A stretch of 64,000 nt of DNA from Perca fluviatilis (lineage: Eukaryota > Chordata > Actinopteri > Perciformes > Percidae): NCBI RefSeq assembly GCF_010015445.1, contig NC_053112.1, positions 4,136,749-4,200,748 on the forward strand, in the 5' to 3' direction. Positions 54,472 to 64,000 of this stretch are shown here, piece after piece. The translations under genes were made by a program, and so were the position numbers. The notes under the pieces were generated by a model. It was not told the origin of the DNA. It did not search any database and saw nothing but the letters and a program-made list of their open reading frames with translations. Within the stretch, counting starts at the first letter, position 1. Every line of letters begins with the position of its first letter.

Positions 54472-54675
54472 GTTTTCACACATACAGGTAATTTGCTTCT
54501 TGTTCCTCGCCTTAAAATTTCAATTTATTTTTACTTTACGGTAGTTGCGCAACCTGTTGCTGAGTAAGTTACATTAACATGCCATGGTCTCATGAATGTA
54601 GCATACCTGTAGCAAGCTCCTTCATAGTAACTAGTGGTAAAATTGTCGAAGAGGAGCGGAGAAGTTGATGAGCCT

Positions 54676-54915
54676 CAGGGACGGATCTACATGTGGGCAA
54701 GGGAGGGCAGCTGACCCCCCGCTCGGTAGGGCCTTGCCCCTCCAGCTGCCCCTCTATCTTTGGTGTTCCAAAACTGTGCTTGTAAAAACAAACTACCACT
54801 ATGTCCACAAGCTTCTTAAAACATTGAAACAAACAATTAATTTATATTAATTAATAATAAATAACTGTAGATGTAATCTTAGCCCCTGCCCCTCAAATAC
54901 TTAGCTACGTCCCTG
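54676..54915. mobile_element. Small MITE-like element
   Basis: CAGGGACGGATCTA at the left and TAGCTACGTCCCTG at the right are inverted repeats around 210 bp, and GCCCCTCC-type words occur at both ends. The 8-bp flanks do not match, so this is tentative. Confidence 0.5.
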
Positions 54916-55104
54916 CATCAAACGTGCAGAAGTCAATTCACCCCGTGATTTGTAAGTAATTTTGATTTTAGTAATGACAAGAACAGCGTAATACAAAATA
55001 TTACAAACTGGTATGTTTGAATTCATAACATTTACAGAGGGTCGCCATTTCGTTGGTGTTACATTACAACACAGTACATGTGTTACATTAAAACACAGTG
55101 CTTG

Positions 55105-56285
55105 CTGAGACCATTTGTATGTGATTAGCCTGCCAATTGGAAGGTTGCTTGTTCAATCCCTGGCCAAGTGACACTGAACCCAGAGTTGCCCCTGATGCTG
55201 CTCCATCGGAGTGTAAATGTGTGTGAATGTTTATCTGATGAGCAGGTGGCACCTTGTACGGCAGCCTCGGCCACAGCGTATGAATGTGTGTGAATGGTGA
55301 ATGGTTCTTGTAATATGTAAAGCGCTTTGAGTAGTCGTTAAAGTGATGGTTCGGAGTATTTTACCCCCCACAAATCCTTTGCTTGATTCGAGTTAAACAC
55401 TTTTCACCTGGATATGAGAGTTAGCCGAGAGTAGCGCGTGAGAAGCGAAGGCTAATGGACCACGTTTGTATCTCTTAAATGACCCCACTAATAATGCCCG
55501 AAATGATACCAAAGGTCTACACTAGTATATATAGGTTATGCTCTCATAAAACGATGGATTGGATAGTTTGTAAGTACACCAGAAGTTTATGAACACTTGC
55601 CTGCTCTCTTCTGCTCTCTGTTGCTGTTGCTGCTGCTGCGCTGCTGCTGCTGCTACCTGCAGTTAGACGAAGTGCGTAGGGCCCGTCTATAAATTACTAC
55701 AACCAAAAGAGATACAACAAAAATATGTATTAATTTAATGATTAAATAAGGTAATGTCTCCAAACTTACCTCAATTATTACTTGTCTCCTGCTAGTTATA
55801 TTACAGCACTTACTTAAAAAATAAGTTAAATTAAAAAATATTTTTGTTGCATCTCTTTCGGTAGTTGTAATTTGTAGGACGTTCCCTAAGCACTCGTCTC
55901 ACAGCAGCAACAACAACAGCAGAGAGCAGAAGCCAGCAGGCAAGTGTTATTTACATAAACTTCTGGTGTACTTACAAACTTTCCAATCCATCGTTTTATG
56001 AGTGCATAACCTACATATACTAGTGTAGACCTTTGGTATCATTTGGGCATTACTTAGTGGGGTCATTTAAGAGATACAAACGTGGTCCATTAGCCACGCT
56101 TAGCTATTCAGCGGCTAACGCTTACTTCACGCTAACTCGTCCAATGTTAGACCCAGGTGAAAAAGCTTCTGGGGGTGTTTGCCTCGAGGTCATGGTGCAA
56201 AGGACCCTAGGGTGAATTACTCCGAACCATCACTTTAAGACTAGAAAAGCACTATATAAAAACAGTCCATTTACATTTACTATAA
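55105..56285 (+). mobile_element. tRNA-derived-type SINE, split by a fold-back element
   Basis: The head has a pol III B-box-like GGTTGCTTGTTCAATCCC at about 55,142. The tail GTAAAGCGCTTTGAGTAGTCG is interrupted at 55,338 and resumes at 56,239 with GACTAGAAAAGCACTATATA and CAGTCCATTTAC. This head-tail organisation is known from teleost SINEs; the family is not named with certainty. Confidence 0.6.
55342..56234. mobile_element. Fold-back element with TTAA duplication
   Basis: Arms of about 380 bp (tips AGTGATGGTTCGGAGTA and TACTCCGAACCATCACT, perfect) are inverted repeats. TTAA flanks both ends (55,338-55,341 and 56,235-56,238), and joining the flanks at one TTAA restores the SINE tail. TTAA suggests a piggyBac-type mobiliser, though a TTA-type Harbinger reading is possible. 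(CTG)n at 55,617-55,656 and its CAG-rich partner lie towards the centre of the hairpin. Confidence 0.85.
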
Positions 56286-56560
56286 TATCCACTTCCTCTC
56301 ACATATCACGGCAATAAGACTGCACAAATTAAACCAGCTGACATCCTTCACTGTCAAACTGGGAAAATAACAAATACAATGGGATTAAGAAGGCTAGTCT
56401 TCTGATTTCATGTTTGTTAGGCTACTTATTAGCTACAGGGCCCTACAGTGTGATGTAATACAAGGATAACCAGAGCTTTTTTTAACCAGAACATCTTGAA
56501 GTTTGTAGGCCAGAGTAGCTGGAGATATTAGCTGAAGCCTAAAAGTGGGGATATTGCCAG
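56286..56560. other. Unassigned sequence
   Basis: Nothing recognisable. Confidence 0.3.
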
Positions 56561-56597
56561 CCAAGAGAATGAGGGAAATGAAGAAGAAGGCAGTAAA

Positions 56598-56897
56598 ATG
56601 GAGAGACCAGGCGGGTCAGAGCAGGAGAAGACCACAGAAGGAGATGCAGAAATAAGTGAAGGAGAAAAGGGAAAGGAAGAATTGACTGTGAGGGAGGAAG
56701 AGGAGGCTGCAGATGCAGAGAGAGGGACAGAGGAAGAGAGTGATCAGGAGGAGGCAGATAAAGATGACAGGGAGGAAGAGGAGGCTGCAGATTCAGAGAG
56801 AGGGACAGAGGCAGAGAGTGTTCAGGAGGAGGCAGATGAAGATGACAGGGAGGGAAGAGGCCTGCAGTTACCCCTGGACCATATGGTTTGTTTATAG
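56598..56897 (+). CDS. Acidic repeat ORF, function unknown
   Basis: A 99-codon frame rich in Glu and Asp. A unit of about 78 bp is present twice in frame (56,695-56,770 and 56,773-56,848; residues Glu-Glu-Ala-Ala-Asp-X-Glu-Arg-Gly-Thr-Glu). It could be one exon of an acidic protein or an expanded repeat. No family recognised. Confidence 0.35.
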   Translation: MERPGGSEQEKTTEGDAEISEGEKGKEELTVREEEEAADAERGTEEESDQEEADKDDREEEEAADSERGTEAESVQEEADEDDREGRGLQLPLDHMVCL

Positions 56898-57211
56898 TCT
56901 CTTTCCATATAAATTGCAGTACAGGAGCATAACATGTCATGTCATGTCACTCAGTAAAATGACATGTTTTCAGTTTTGGCTATTTCCATTTGTTTGTATA
57001 TGTTATAGGGTTAGATATGTAAATATTTACATATATACATAGATTATCTAATGATGTTTTACAGTTTCTCTATCATATCATTTGACCTTTTGTTTGATCA
57101 TAATTACTGATAAAATAATATGCATTCTGTTCTATTTCCTGTTCTATTTGCCTGTATCAGTAAATATGATCAAGCCATTTAATTCAATTTCAGCTAAATT
57201 CAATTTTATTT

Positions 57212-57600
57212 ATTAGGAGTGGAACGGTACACAGAACTCACGGTTTGGTTCATACCCCGGTTCTGACATCACAGTTTGGTATGAGTTCGGTACAATGGAG
57301 GGAAAAGCAAAACAAAAATGCAGAAGGCAAATTTTTTTATTTTGCATGTCTCAGACTGTACCACCTAGTGTCATCCAGTCTCTCCCCTGAGCTAGCTGCA
57401 ACAGCCTGAAGTATGTAAAGTAAGATGTAACAATAAGCTATAAAACAAAAAATACAGCATCTCTGTTCTCTGTAAAGACAAACTAAATCACCTGATTAAT
57501 GCAACGTTATCACGACGTCTCCGGCCATTTTTCACCTCGAAAGCTGCTACCTGTCTGGCTAAAGCTAATATAGCAGCGATGCTGGAAACGTAACACTAAT
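57212..57600. mobile_element. Left part of a hAT MITE
   Basis: Starts TAGGAGTGGAACGGTACACA and continues with CACGGTTTGGTTCAT and CGGTATGAG-like phrases, as in a common fish hAT repeat. The right end is missing or unrecognisable. Confidence 0.5.
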
Positions 57601-57777
57601 CTACAACAGCAGTCTTATCCACTACTCTCTCACCTGTACTACTGTAACTGACTGGGAAACCCAAGTTTTCCCAAACTTGCGATCTTAATCGATCACATTA
57701 AAGATAATGGAACTATGACTAGACATAAGTTCAGGGTAGGGTTGCGAGAACATGAAAAGTTTTCTAGATCCGCCACT

Positions 57778-58346
57778 GATGAGCCTAAAAGCCCAAAATT
57801 TGTTATGTTTTTCTTAAAAGCATCCAAATCAATTCAAGAAACAACTCAATCAAAGTCATCAACTCTGTGGAGATGCCAACTGACACTTTGCAATTTTCTG
57901 AGGAGGGAGTAAGAACTGGTGCTCTTAAAGGGATACGCCACCGTTTGTTGAAATAGGGCTTATCACGTTCTCCCCTAGCTGTAGATAGGTGGGGTCTCCT
58001 CTAGCTGTAGATAGGTGGGCAACGCATTTTTTGTGGATGCATTGTTTTAGTCCGGTGCAACACCGTCGGCGCCGCCTAGTTAGCTTAGCGTAGTGAATGG
58101 AATCCTATGTTGCCGGTTAGAATGTTGTGAGTAAAAGTGAGCCAACAAAAGACAAAAAACAACCTAATTACTTGCACTGAGACAAAAAATGCTTTGGCCC
58201 ACCTATCTACAGCTAGAGGAGACCGTGATAAGCCCTATTTCAACAAACGGTGGCGTATCCCTTTAACAAAAGTAAGCACCAGACTACAGGATGGGATCCT
58301 GCTTGGGTGGAAGACTCCAAATACAGGGCATGGCTTTATAAAACAG
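57778..58346 (+). pseudogene. Coding-like sequence interrupted by a MITE
   Basis: Frames on both sides of the MITE at 57,929-58,262 fit together when it is removed: the right part reads Gly-Trp-Asp-Pro-Ala-Trp-Val-Glu-Asp-Ser-Lys-Tyr-Arg-Ala-Trp-Leu and is followed by a possible donor (GGTAAGTT at about 58,350). Trp/Lys-rich segments of this kind occur at the start of some hAT-related or ZMYM-like proteins. The identity is uncertain. Confidence 0.4.
57929..58262. mobile_element. 334-bp MITE with TTAA duplication
   Basis: Perfect long inverted repeats (AGGGATACGCCACCGTTTGT and complement, continuing for about 40 bp) and TTAA on both sides (57,925-57,928 and 58,263-58,266). Confidence 0.9.
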
Positions 58347-59013
58347 ACATAGGTAAGTTAACCAGGGTGCAATTTATATGTTACTAATTTTTTTTCTGTA
58401 ATAGTTTAATTCTCCTCACAGAATATGTCTTGCTTGCTTTCCAGTAAGGTTATTGAGCTAGCTAATGCTAGCAAGTAAGTTAGAGTTCTCAAAGGGACAG
58501 GAAAAACAAACCTGAGTGTAACGGTCTTCCACGTGACAGTCTCACACATGGGGAAAACAGGCCGAATCAAGACAGGCACATCAAGCTCACAGACATTAGC
58601 CCACAAATAGCCCACAGCAGATATCAGGAGTTCTGCTTTTTTTTTATTTAAACTAGTTTAACTGTGATCGTATAGTAGAAGTGATTGTTTTTAACAAAAG
58701 TATAGCAATACATGTTTTACAATGCATCATCTATTTCACAGTAAAATGTAAAATAAAGTAAAATCCCCAGCTTCCAAAGCATTTTTGCTGCATAAAAACA
58801 CAGTTTATGAAACAGCACAGTGTCTTCGATACCGAATATAGCTCCTATAGTAATATTATACATATTTCACATAACAAAAGTCAACATCAAATTCAATAAC
58901 AGTTACCTGCACATGGGGAGATCAAGCCGAATCAAGACAGGCACGTCGACATCACGGACAGAGACATAAACAGCCCTACACAACGCACAGTAAGTCAGAC
59001 GGAGGATTAGAAG
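58347..59013. other. Unassigned sequence with a spaced 50-bp direct repeat
   Basis: CCGAATCAAGACAGGCAC with flanking CACATGGGG occurs at about 58,545-58,590 and again at about 58,908-58,955. No gene is supported. Confidence 0.4.
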
Positions 59014-60598
59014 CAAGGCAAGGCAGCTTTATTTGCATAGCACATTTCAGCAACAAGGCAATTCAAAGTGCTTTACATGAAACATTAAAAAAACAGTTAG
59101 AAAAAAATTAAAAACAATTTCAAAGCATTAAAAGACAAAAAAATAAAATGTAAAGAGCAATTAGAAAACAATTAAAAACAATTTAAAATCATTAAAACAC
59201 AAGAATAAAATGTACAGTGCGAGTATAAGAATTTTAAAGAAAGAGCAGTTAAAAATAGGTTATTTAAAGAAAGGCAAAATTAAAAGATAGGTCTTCAGCC
59301 TGGATTTAAAAGAACTGAGAGTTGCAGCGGACCTGCAGTTTTCTGGGAGTTTGTTCCAGATATGTGGAGCATAAAAACTGAACGGCTGCTTCCCCTGTTT
59401 AGTTCTGACTCTGGGGACAACAAGTAGACCTGTCCCAGACCACCTGAGAGGTCTGGGTGGCTCATAGTGTAGTAGCAGATCAGAAATGTATTTTGGCCCT
59501 AAACCTAAAGTATTTTGAAATCAATTCTTTGAGGCACTGGAAGCCAGTGTAGAGACTTCAGTACGGGGTGATGTGATCCACTTTCCTGGTCTTAGTAGGG
59601 ACTCGGGTAGCAGTGTTCTGAATCAGCTGCAGCTGTCTGATGGATTTTTTAGGGAGACCTGTAAAGACACCGTTACAGTAGTCAAGTCTACTGAAGATAA
59701 AAAGCATGGACAAGTTTTTTCCAAATCCTGCTGAGACATAAGTCCTTTAACCCTTGATATATTTTTAAGGTGATAATAGGCTGATTTTGTAATTGTCTTA
59801 ATGTGGCTCTTTAAAATTCAGGTCTGAGTCCATGACTACACCAAGATTTCTGGCTTTGTCTGTTGTTTTAACATTGTCGTTTGAAGCTGAGTGCTGACCT
59901 TTAATCGTTCCTCTTTTGCTCCAAAAACAACCACCTCAGTTTTTTCTTCATTTAATTTAAGAAACTTCTGGCACATCCAGTCATTAATTTGTTCAATGCA
60001 CATATTCAGTTGTTGTATTGGGCTGTATGTAAATTTGTGTGTCATCCGCGTAACTATGGTAACTTATTTTGTTGTTTTCCATAATCTGAGCCAGTGGAAG
60101 CATGTAGATGTTGAACAGAAGAGGCCCCAGAATTGAGCCTGCGGGGAACTCCGTACGTCATATTTGTATGCTCAGATGTATAATTACCTATAGACACAAA
60201 GTAGTCCCTATTCTTTAAATAGGATTCAAACCACTTTAGTACTAAGCCAGAAAGACCAACCCAGTTTTCCAATCGGTCAAGTAATATGTCCTGGTCGACT
60301 GTATCAAATGCAGTACTGAGATCAAGTAATACTAAGACTGAAATTTTGCCACTATCTGTGTTTAAGTGGATGTCATTAAAGACTTTACGCAGACCCGTCT
60401 CAGTGCTGTGGTGTGGTCGGAAACCTGACTGGAAGGCATCAAAACTGTTGTTTAGTGATAAGAAAAGGTTGAGTTGTTGAAAAAACACTTTTTCTATGAT
60501 TTTGCTTAAAAATGGAAGGTTTGATATCGGCCTATAGTTGCTCATTAGTGACGTGTCTAGATTGTTCTTTTTAGGATTGGCTTTGTGGTGGAAGTTTT
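59014..60598 (-). mobile_element. L2-like LINE (LINE C), 5'-truncated
   Basis: The 3' tail (GGCAAGGCAGCTTTATTTGC and CAATTCAAAGTGCTTTACAT) lies at 59,014-59,080. The minus strand then reads 3' UTR, RT C-terminus and RT core, and stops at the proviral LTR, so the 5' end is either cut off or lies beyond the provirus. Confidence 0.8.
59836..60545 (-). pseudogene. LINE C reverse transcriptase
   Basis: Open from 60,545 to 60,054 with [23 protein letters not shown] and Leu-Asp-Leu-Ser-Thr-Ala-Phe-Asp-Thr-Val-Asp. The Gly-Val-Pro box is altered to Gly-Val-Pro-Arg-Arg, a frameshift follows, and the C-terminal Leu-Asn-Glu-Glu-Lys-Thr-Glu region is at 59,836-60,045. Confidence 0.88.
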
Positions 60599-60601
60599 CT
60601 A

Positions 60602-61182
60602 TGAAGCATCAGAGTAAACAAATATCAATGATAAAAATGACAACGAATAAAGACTGTTTGAGATTTTAAACCAAAGTCTGGTCTTTGAGCATTTATTATA
60701 TTTTGCAAAATATGAGAATACAGATTCAAAGGTACATGTAGTACAACTGAATGAGCATTACTAAAGAATTCTAAACATCATATCATCATATAGTCAAAAA
60801 CCTCTCTCAAGCCACCCCTCTAACTTTATCTTTTTAGCCTGGTCAGAGTTGAAAATAGGACATCATCAGAAGTCAACCCATCCTTACCTTCCCTCTGCTC
60901 CTGTTCTTTTCATTAGCCTAAACAACCCTTTATCTCAGGAGGCAGAAGGAAACATGGTTTTGTGGCCTTCTCTACTTTGTCAGCTAAAAAGTTAAACAAA
61001 ATGAGAAGCTAGAGTTTCTTAAACAAAAACCACTAGGCTAATAGTTCATGGCTGCTGCTGTCCCTCTCTGGCCTTTAAGAGTCTAAGAAGAGGGAACAGC
61101 ATTTTGTGGGTTTAAAAACAATCTTTAAGCAAATGGTTATAATCATTAATCAATAATGGTTAAAATAAAATTTGCCACCACA
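60602..61182 (-). repeat. 3' LTR of an endogenous retrovirus (left boundary tentative)
   Basis: On the minus strand a purine tract AAAAAGGGTGGAC directly precedes TGTGGTGGC, a typical junction of polypurine tract and LTR, giving the right-hand boundary at 61,182. The left boundary is placed where LINE C sequence stops. The second LTR is outside the window, so the pair cannot be compared. Confidence 0.6.
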
Positions 61183-61383
61183 GTCCACCCTTTTTGATTA
61201 CAACATAATCACACAAAATAAATTTTACTTTAAAAATTCAAACCTTATTTCTTAAAGATTCAAACTTATGGATATATTGCTGAAATGCTGTTTTTTAAAA
61301 GAGGTACAAAAGAAAACCCTTTTTAATTGTAGCAAGCGTTCACGTCTAAGTAAAAATAATAAAACTAAAAATTTTAATCAGTC

Positions 61384-63480
61384 TCACACAGTATCAGAAA
61401 CAGTATCCAGAACCTCATCATCATATCTGAACATCCGAAACAAGTCAGAGGACTCAGTATTCTGAAGTGCCTGATACTGTATCATATTTACCATGAAGAT
61501 GGAGGAAATCATTTTCTTGACTAGTGGGATTATGCAGCATACACAGATCAGGAAACCAAACATCAAAGTTATTAGTGGTGCAATAAATCTAGCTAACCAA
61601 GCCTTCCACCCCCTTGAAAAACACCAGGCCCACCAGTCCCATCCTGCATAGTGTTCTGGGACGTGCCTGTGCTTTGAGATTAGTCAAAAGTAGGTTCAAG
61701 TGGTGAATGGTGTCAGTGATGTTTCCTGAAATGTCTGGAATGAATGTGCAGCAGTGTGTGCCTATTATGTGGCAAAGTCCCCCTGTGCTGCTAGCAATAG
61801 GTCCAATCCCATCTGATGCTGCATTAGCATGTTTCTCATAGCTCGCATAACAGGAGGAAATTCTCCAAACCCTGAAATCATCATAGCAGTCAAATTCTCA
61901 AGACTTTCCTGAACCTGATCAATGTTATGTGCATTATTTATTGTTTCCATACCAAGGAAAAAACCCTGCTGCGAATTTAGTTCCTGGGCTGGTAACCTCG
62001 CTTATCTCTAGCAGAAACATCAGATGTGGGCGCGTACATGGGATAGTGGTGTGTTGTATGCACAAGGGAAATCATAACTGTAATGGAAGGTGTCAAATAT
62101 ATCATACTACATCTTCCTGCCCATCGTAGTCAAAATCTGATACCAATGGTCTCCACAGAGCCAAACATAATCCACAAAGACCCTGCGCCAGAATCATCAG
62201 GCCACGCATGGTGTGAGTCAAAGATGGTATCAGTACTGAAGCACTAAGATACCCTGGTGTGGAGTGTAAGCATGCACTAATATTTAAATCCTGTTTAGCG
62301 CGCATACAATTCAAAGTCCGCTGACAACCCATGGTTACCCCAAAAAATACTGAGAACCCATGCGCGAGGTCGTTTCAATGCATAAGGCATGTGTCAAATT
62401 CTTCATAAGGCTATGGTGAAACTGTCCTATACTATCAGATGCTTTTCCATTTTTAGTTTTAAAAAAAGTACCATTGAACGCAGCACAGTGCGATTCGCAA
62501 AACCTCCACAAGGTGAAGGTTGAATAAAGCCGAATAGAACTGACCCCCTCCTCTCTAACATCCTTGAGTGCGCTGTCAGAGCACAGACAACTTCTGTGAG
62601 ATTCAATGTGTGTGGTTTTACTGGGGTAGCCTGCTACGAGAGTGGGGAAATAGTGAACATACATAACAAGAGTCATTATACCCTACATACGCGTGAACTT
62701 CTTAACTAGGCCAAGCCATGCATTAGTGGAGAATGCATCATTATCCTCAGAAGATCCCCATCTGTTGGATAAACTTTCAAAAGTCGCGTCAAATGTGGTG
62801 ATTCTGTGTGAGATGTGGAAGGTGAGATTACTTCAAGATAAAAGATCCACAGGGAAGCCTCCCTAAGGTCATAATACACACAGAAGTAACCTTGGTCCGA
62901 ATACTGAGCATTGGTCAATGTTAACAAGATGCCTGTTGAGGGAATAGTTTACCTTCTTTATTGATAATCTATTGGTTAGGTTTGTGTGGTCGCGTTAGAG
63001 ACTTCATAGCCCCAATCTGCATTACCTGTATACCAAACAGCTTGTTTCCATGAGGAACATAAGGGTCCTCCTTCTCTGTAATAACCTAAATCCATCACCT
63101 CTGCAATGTAACATACATATACCTCTCTCTCTCCTACTGATGCTCCATGCTCCCCACACCACACAAAGTCACAGGGCTGAAGCATAAGAGTGGATGTAGT
63201 GTTGACCATGATAGTAACATTAGCTCTGTGATACCTGTTGTACTCTGAACGCCATCTACTCCTAGGCACAGAAACTGTGGAGCCACGTCTCCCGCTTTCC
63301 CCTCCCATGCTCCCCCACTAGTGTTCCTAGTGTGTCTGGGTGTGTCTGTGTCATTGGGAGAAGTGGTGTTGGAAAAAATGGTTACTTCAGTCAGCGGTTT
63401 ATCATATCTTTCTAACATTACAGATGCAAAAATCACAAATGCAGTAATGAAGAATAAACTCAGTACAAATTTGGACCCCA
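61384..63480 (-). pseudogene. Endogenous retrovirus env, gammaretrovirus-like, multiply frame-shifted
   Basis: Minus-strand open pieces in order are 63,436-63,134, 63,308-62,976, 62,927-62,706, 62,676-62,335, 62,332-62,102 and 61,950-61,765, in changing frames. A hydrophobic leader precedes a surface-subunit region with many Cys and Asn-X-Ser/Thr sites. Near 61,770-61,860 is a heptad region ending in Leu-Asp-Leu-Leu-Leu-Ala-Ala-Gln-Gly. A Cys-X6-Cys-Cys motif lies directly after it but in another frame (about 61,745-61,770). The Cys-X6-Cys-Cys type points to a class I (gamma-like) envelope. The gene is broken and no intact product is encoded. Confidence 0.75.
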
Positions 63481-63829
63481 GATCTCCTCGGAGGGTACCA
63501 TTTCAGTAGTTTCTCGTGCTGCTCCATCATGTGTGCATATCACAGCACTCTGCTCCTGTATGTGTGTGCCTGAGCACACTGCTCTGAGTCACAGAGGAAT
63601 GTCAACAGTTCCTCAGTGTAAAGAAAACAAGGACTGTGCTGTGAGTGTCAGAGCATCAGAATGAGTGTTTTCAGGAATGTGCTGTGTTCAAAAGGTACAA
63701 TACCAGTATGTTGGTCACACTTTCTCTCCTCCTTCAGTGTGTTTGCAAATCAGTGAGAAAAACTCCAGTTTTTCCCCGATTGATTTCAGAGATAGCACAG
63801 AACGCCCGCTGTCAAGCTGGTCTCTAAAT
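63481..63829 (-). other. Provirus sequence between integrase and env
   Basis: No motif recognised. It may contain the env splice acceptor and the end of pol. Confidence 0.35.
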
Positions 63830-64000
63830 CGATTTCCCTACGTAGGTGACTCAGCAGGGAACCTGCTCGTCACTTGTTGCAGGTGTTGCGAACCTGGCAC
63901 CTCTCCTGGGTCTGGAACCTGTTTGCAGTGTGTTGCGTGCACCCCGTGGATCGTTCCGGCAGACTGCTGTGTGAGTGACCAGGAGGGATCTGGAAGGGTC
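63830..64000 (-). pseudogene. C-terminal end of retroviral integrase (pol), partial
   Basis: The minus strand contains Leu-Leu-Val-Thr-His-Thr-Ala-Val and, in another frame, Val-His-Ala-Thr-His-Cys-Lys, resembling the end of gammaretrovirus-like integrases. Its position upstream of env agrees. The rest of pol lies beyond the right edge of the window. Confidence 0.5.

Noticed and set aside
54668..54923. Proof of a hAT target duplication for the 240-bp MITE
   Set aside because: The 8-bp flanks do not match, so only the inverted ends support it.

Overview
The window looks like a repeat-rich stretch of a percomorph-type teleost fish genome. The evidence is NLR immune genes of the fish-specific NLR-C (NLRC3-like, FISNA-NACHT-LRR-B30.2) class with GT/AG introns, teleost-type Tc1, hAT, DIRS, L2-like LINE and Ty3-type elements, a gammaretrovirus-like endogenous provirus, and abundant (TG)n microsatellites. 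I see no intact host gene from start to stop.

Layout. 0.4-13.5 kb: the 3' half of NLR copy 1 (four tandem LRR exons, a fifth LRR exon, a 47-bp linker exon and a PRY-SPRY exon), with a Tc1 element holding a 1.6-kb fold-back element in one intron, and a DIRS element plus a second Tc1 in the 7.3-kb intron before the B30.2 exon. Several LRR exons are frame-shifted and the B30.2 exon has one in-frame TGA. 13.5-19.2 kb: mostly unassigned DNA with a small MITE, one isolated MAL-family (MARVEL) exon at 15.7 kb and a large CA/TG tract. 19.25-25.99 kb: hAT elements nested within one another, the outermost with a perfect 8-bp target duplication. 26-29.8 kb: unassigned DNA with a 49-bp minisatellite. 29.8-41.7 kb: one minus-strand non-LTR retrotransposon split by at least four later insertions. 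The youngest is a 4.7-kb LTR element (35,858-40,559) that has no visible pol and carries instead a gag-position ORF followed by kilobases of 26-30-bp tandem repeats coding for Pro-Glu-containing peptides. 42-47 kb: possible NLR micro-exons and a second LINE. 47.2-48.8 kb: a repeated unit split by a hAT element. 49.2-53.6 kb: NLR copy 2 (FISNA-NACHT exon with many frameshifts, two intact LRR exons, a third LRR exon cut after 36 bp). 53.6-58.4 kb: hAT, SINE and two TTAA-flanked fold-back/MITE insertions. 59.0-60.6 kb: a third LINE. 60.6 kb to the end: a minus-strand provirus (3' LTR, broken env, tail of integrase).

How it fits together. Copies 1 and 2 are paralogous segments: their LRR exons, introns and the (TG)n tract before the fifth LRR exon match. 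Each intron carries a different transposon, so each copy shows the other's pre-insertion state. The best lead for something undescribed is the pol-less LTR element with the Pro-Glu repeat ORF. Secondary leads are the UG tract touching the 3' splice site of an NLR exon in both paralogues, the isolated MAL-family exon, and three large fold-back elements able to form long hairpins. All family assignments come from reading the sequence; no database search was run.
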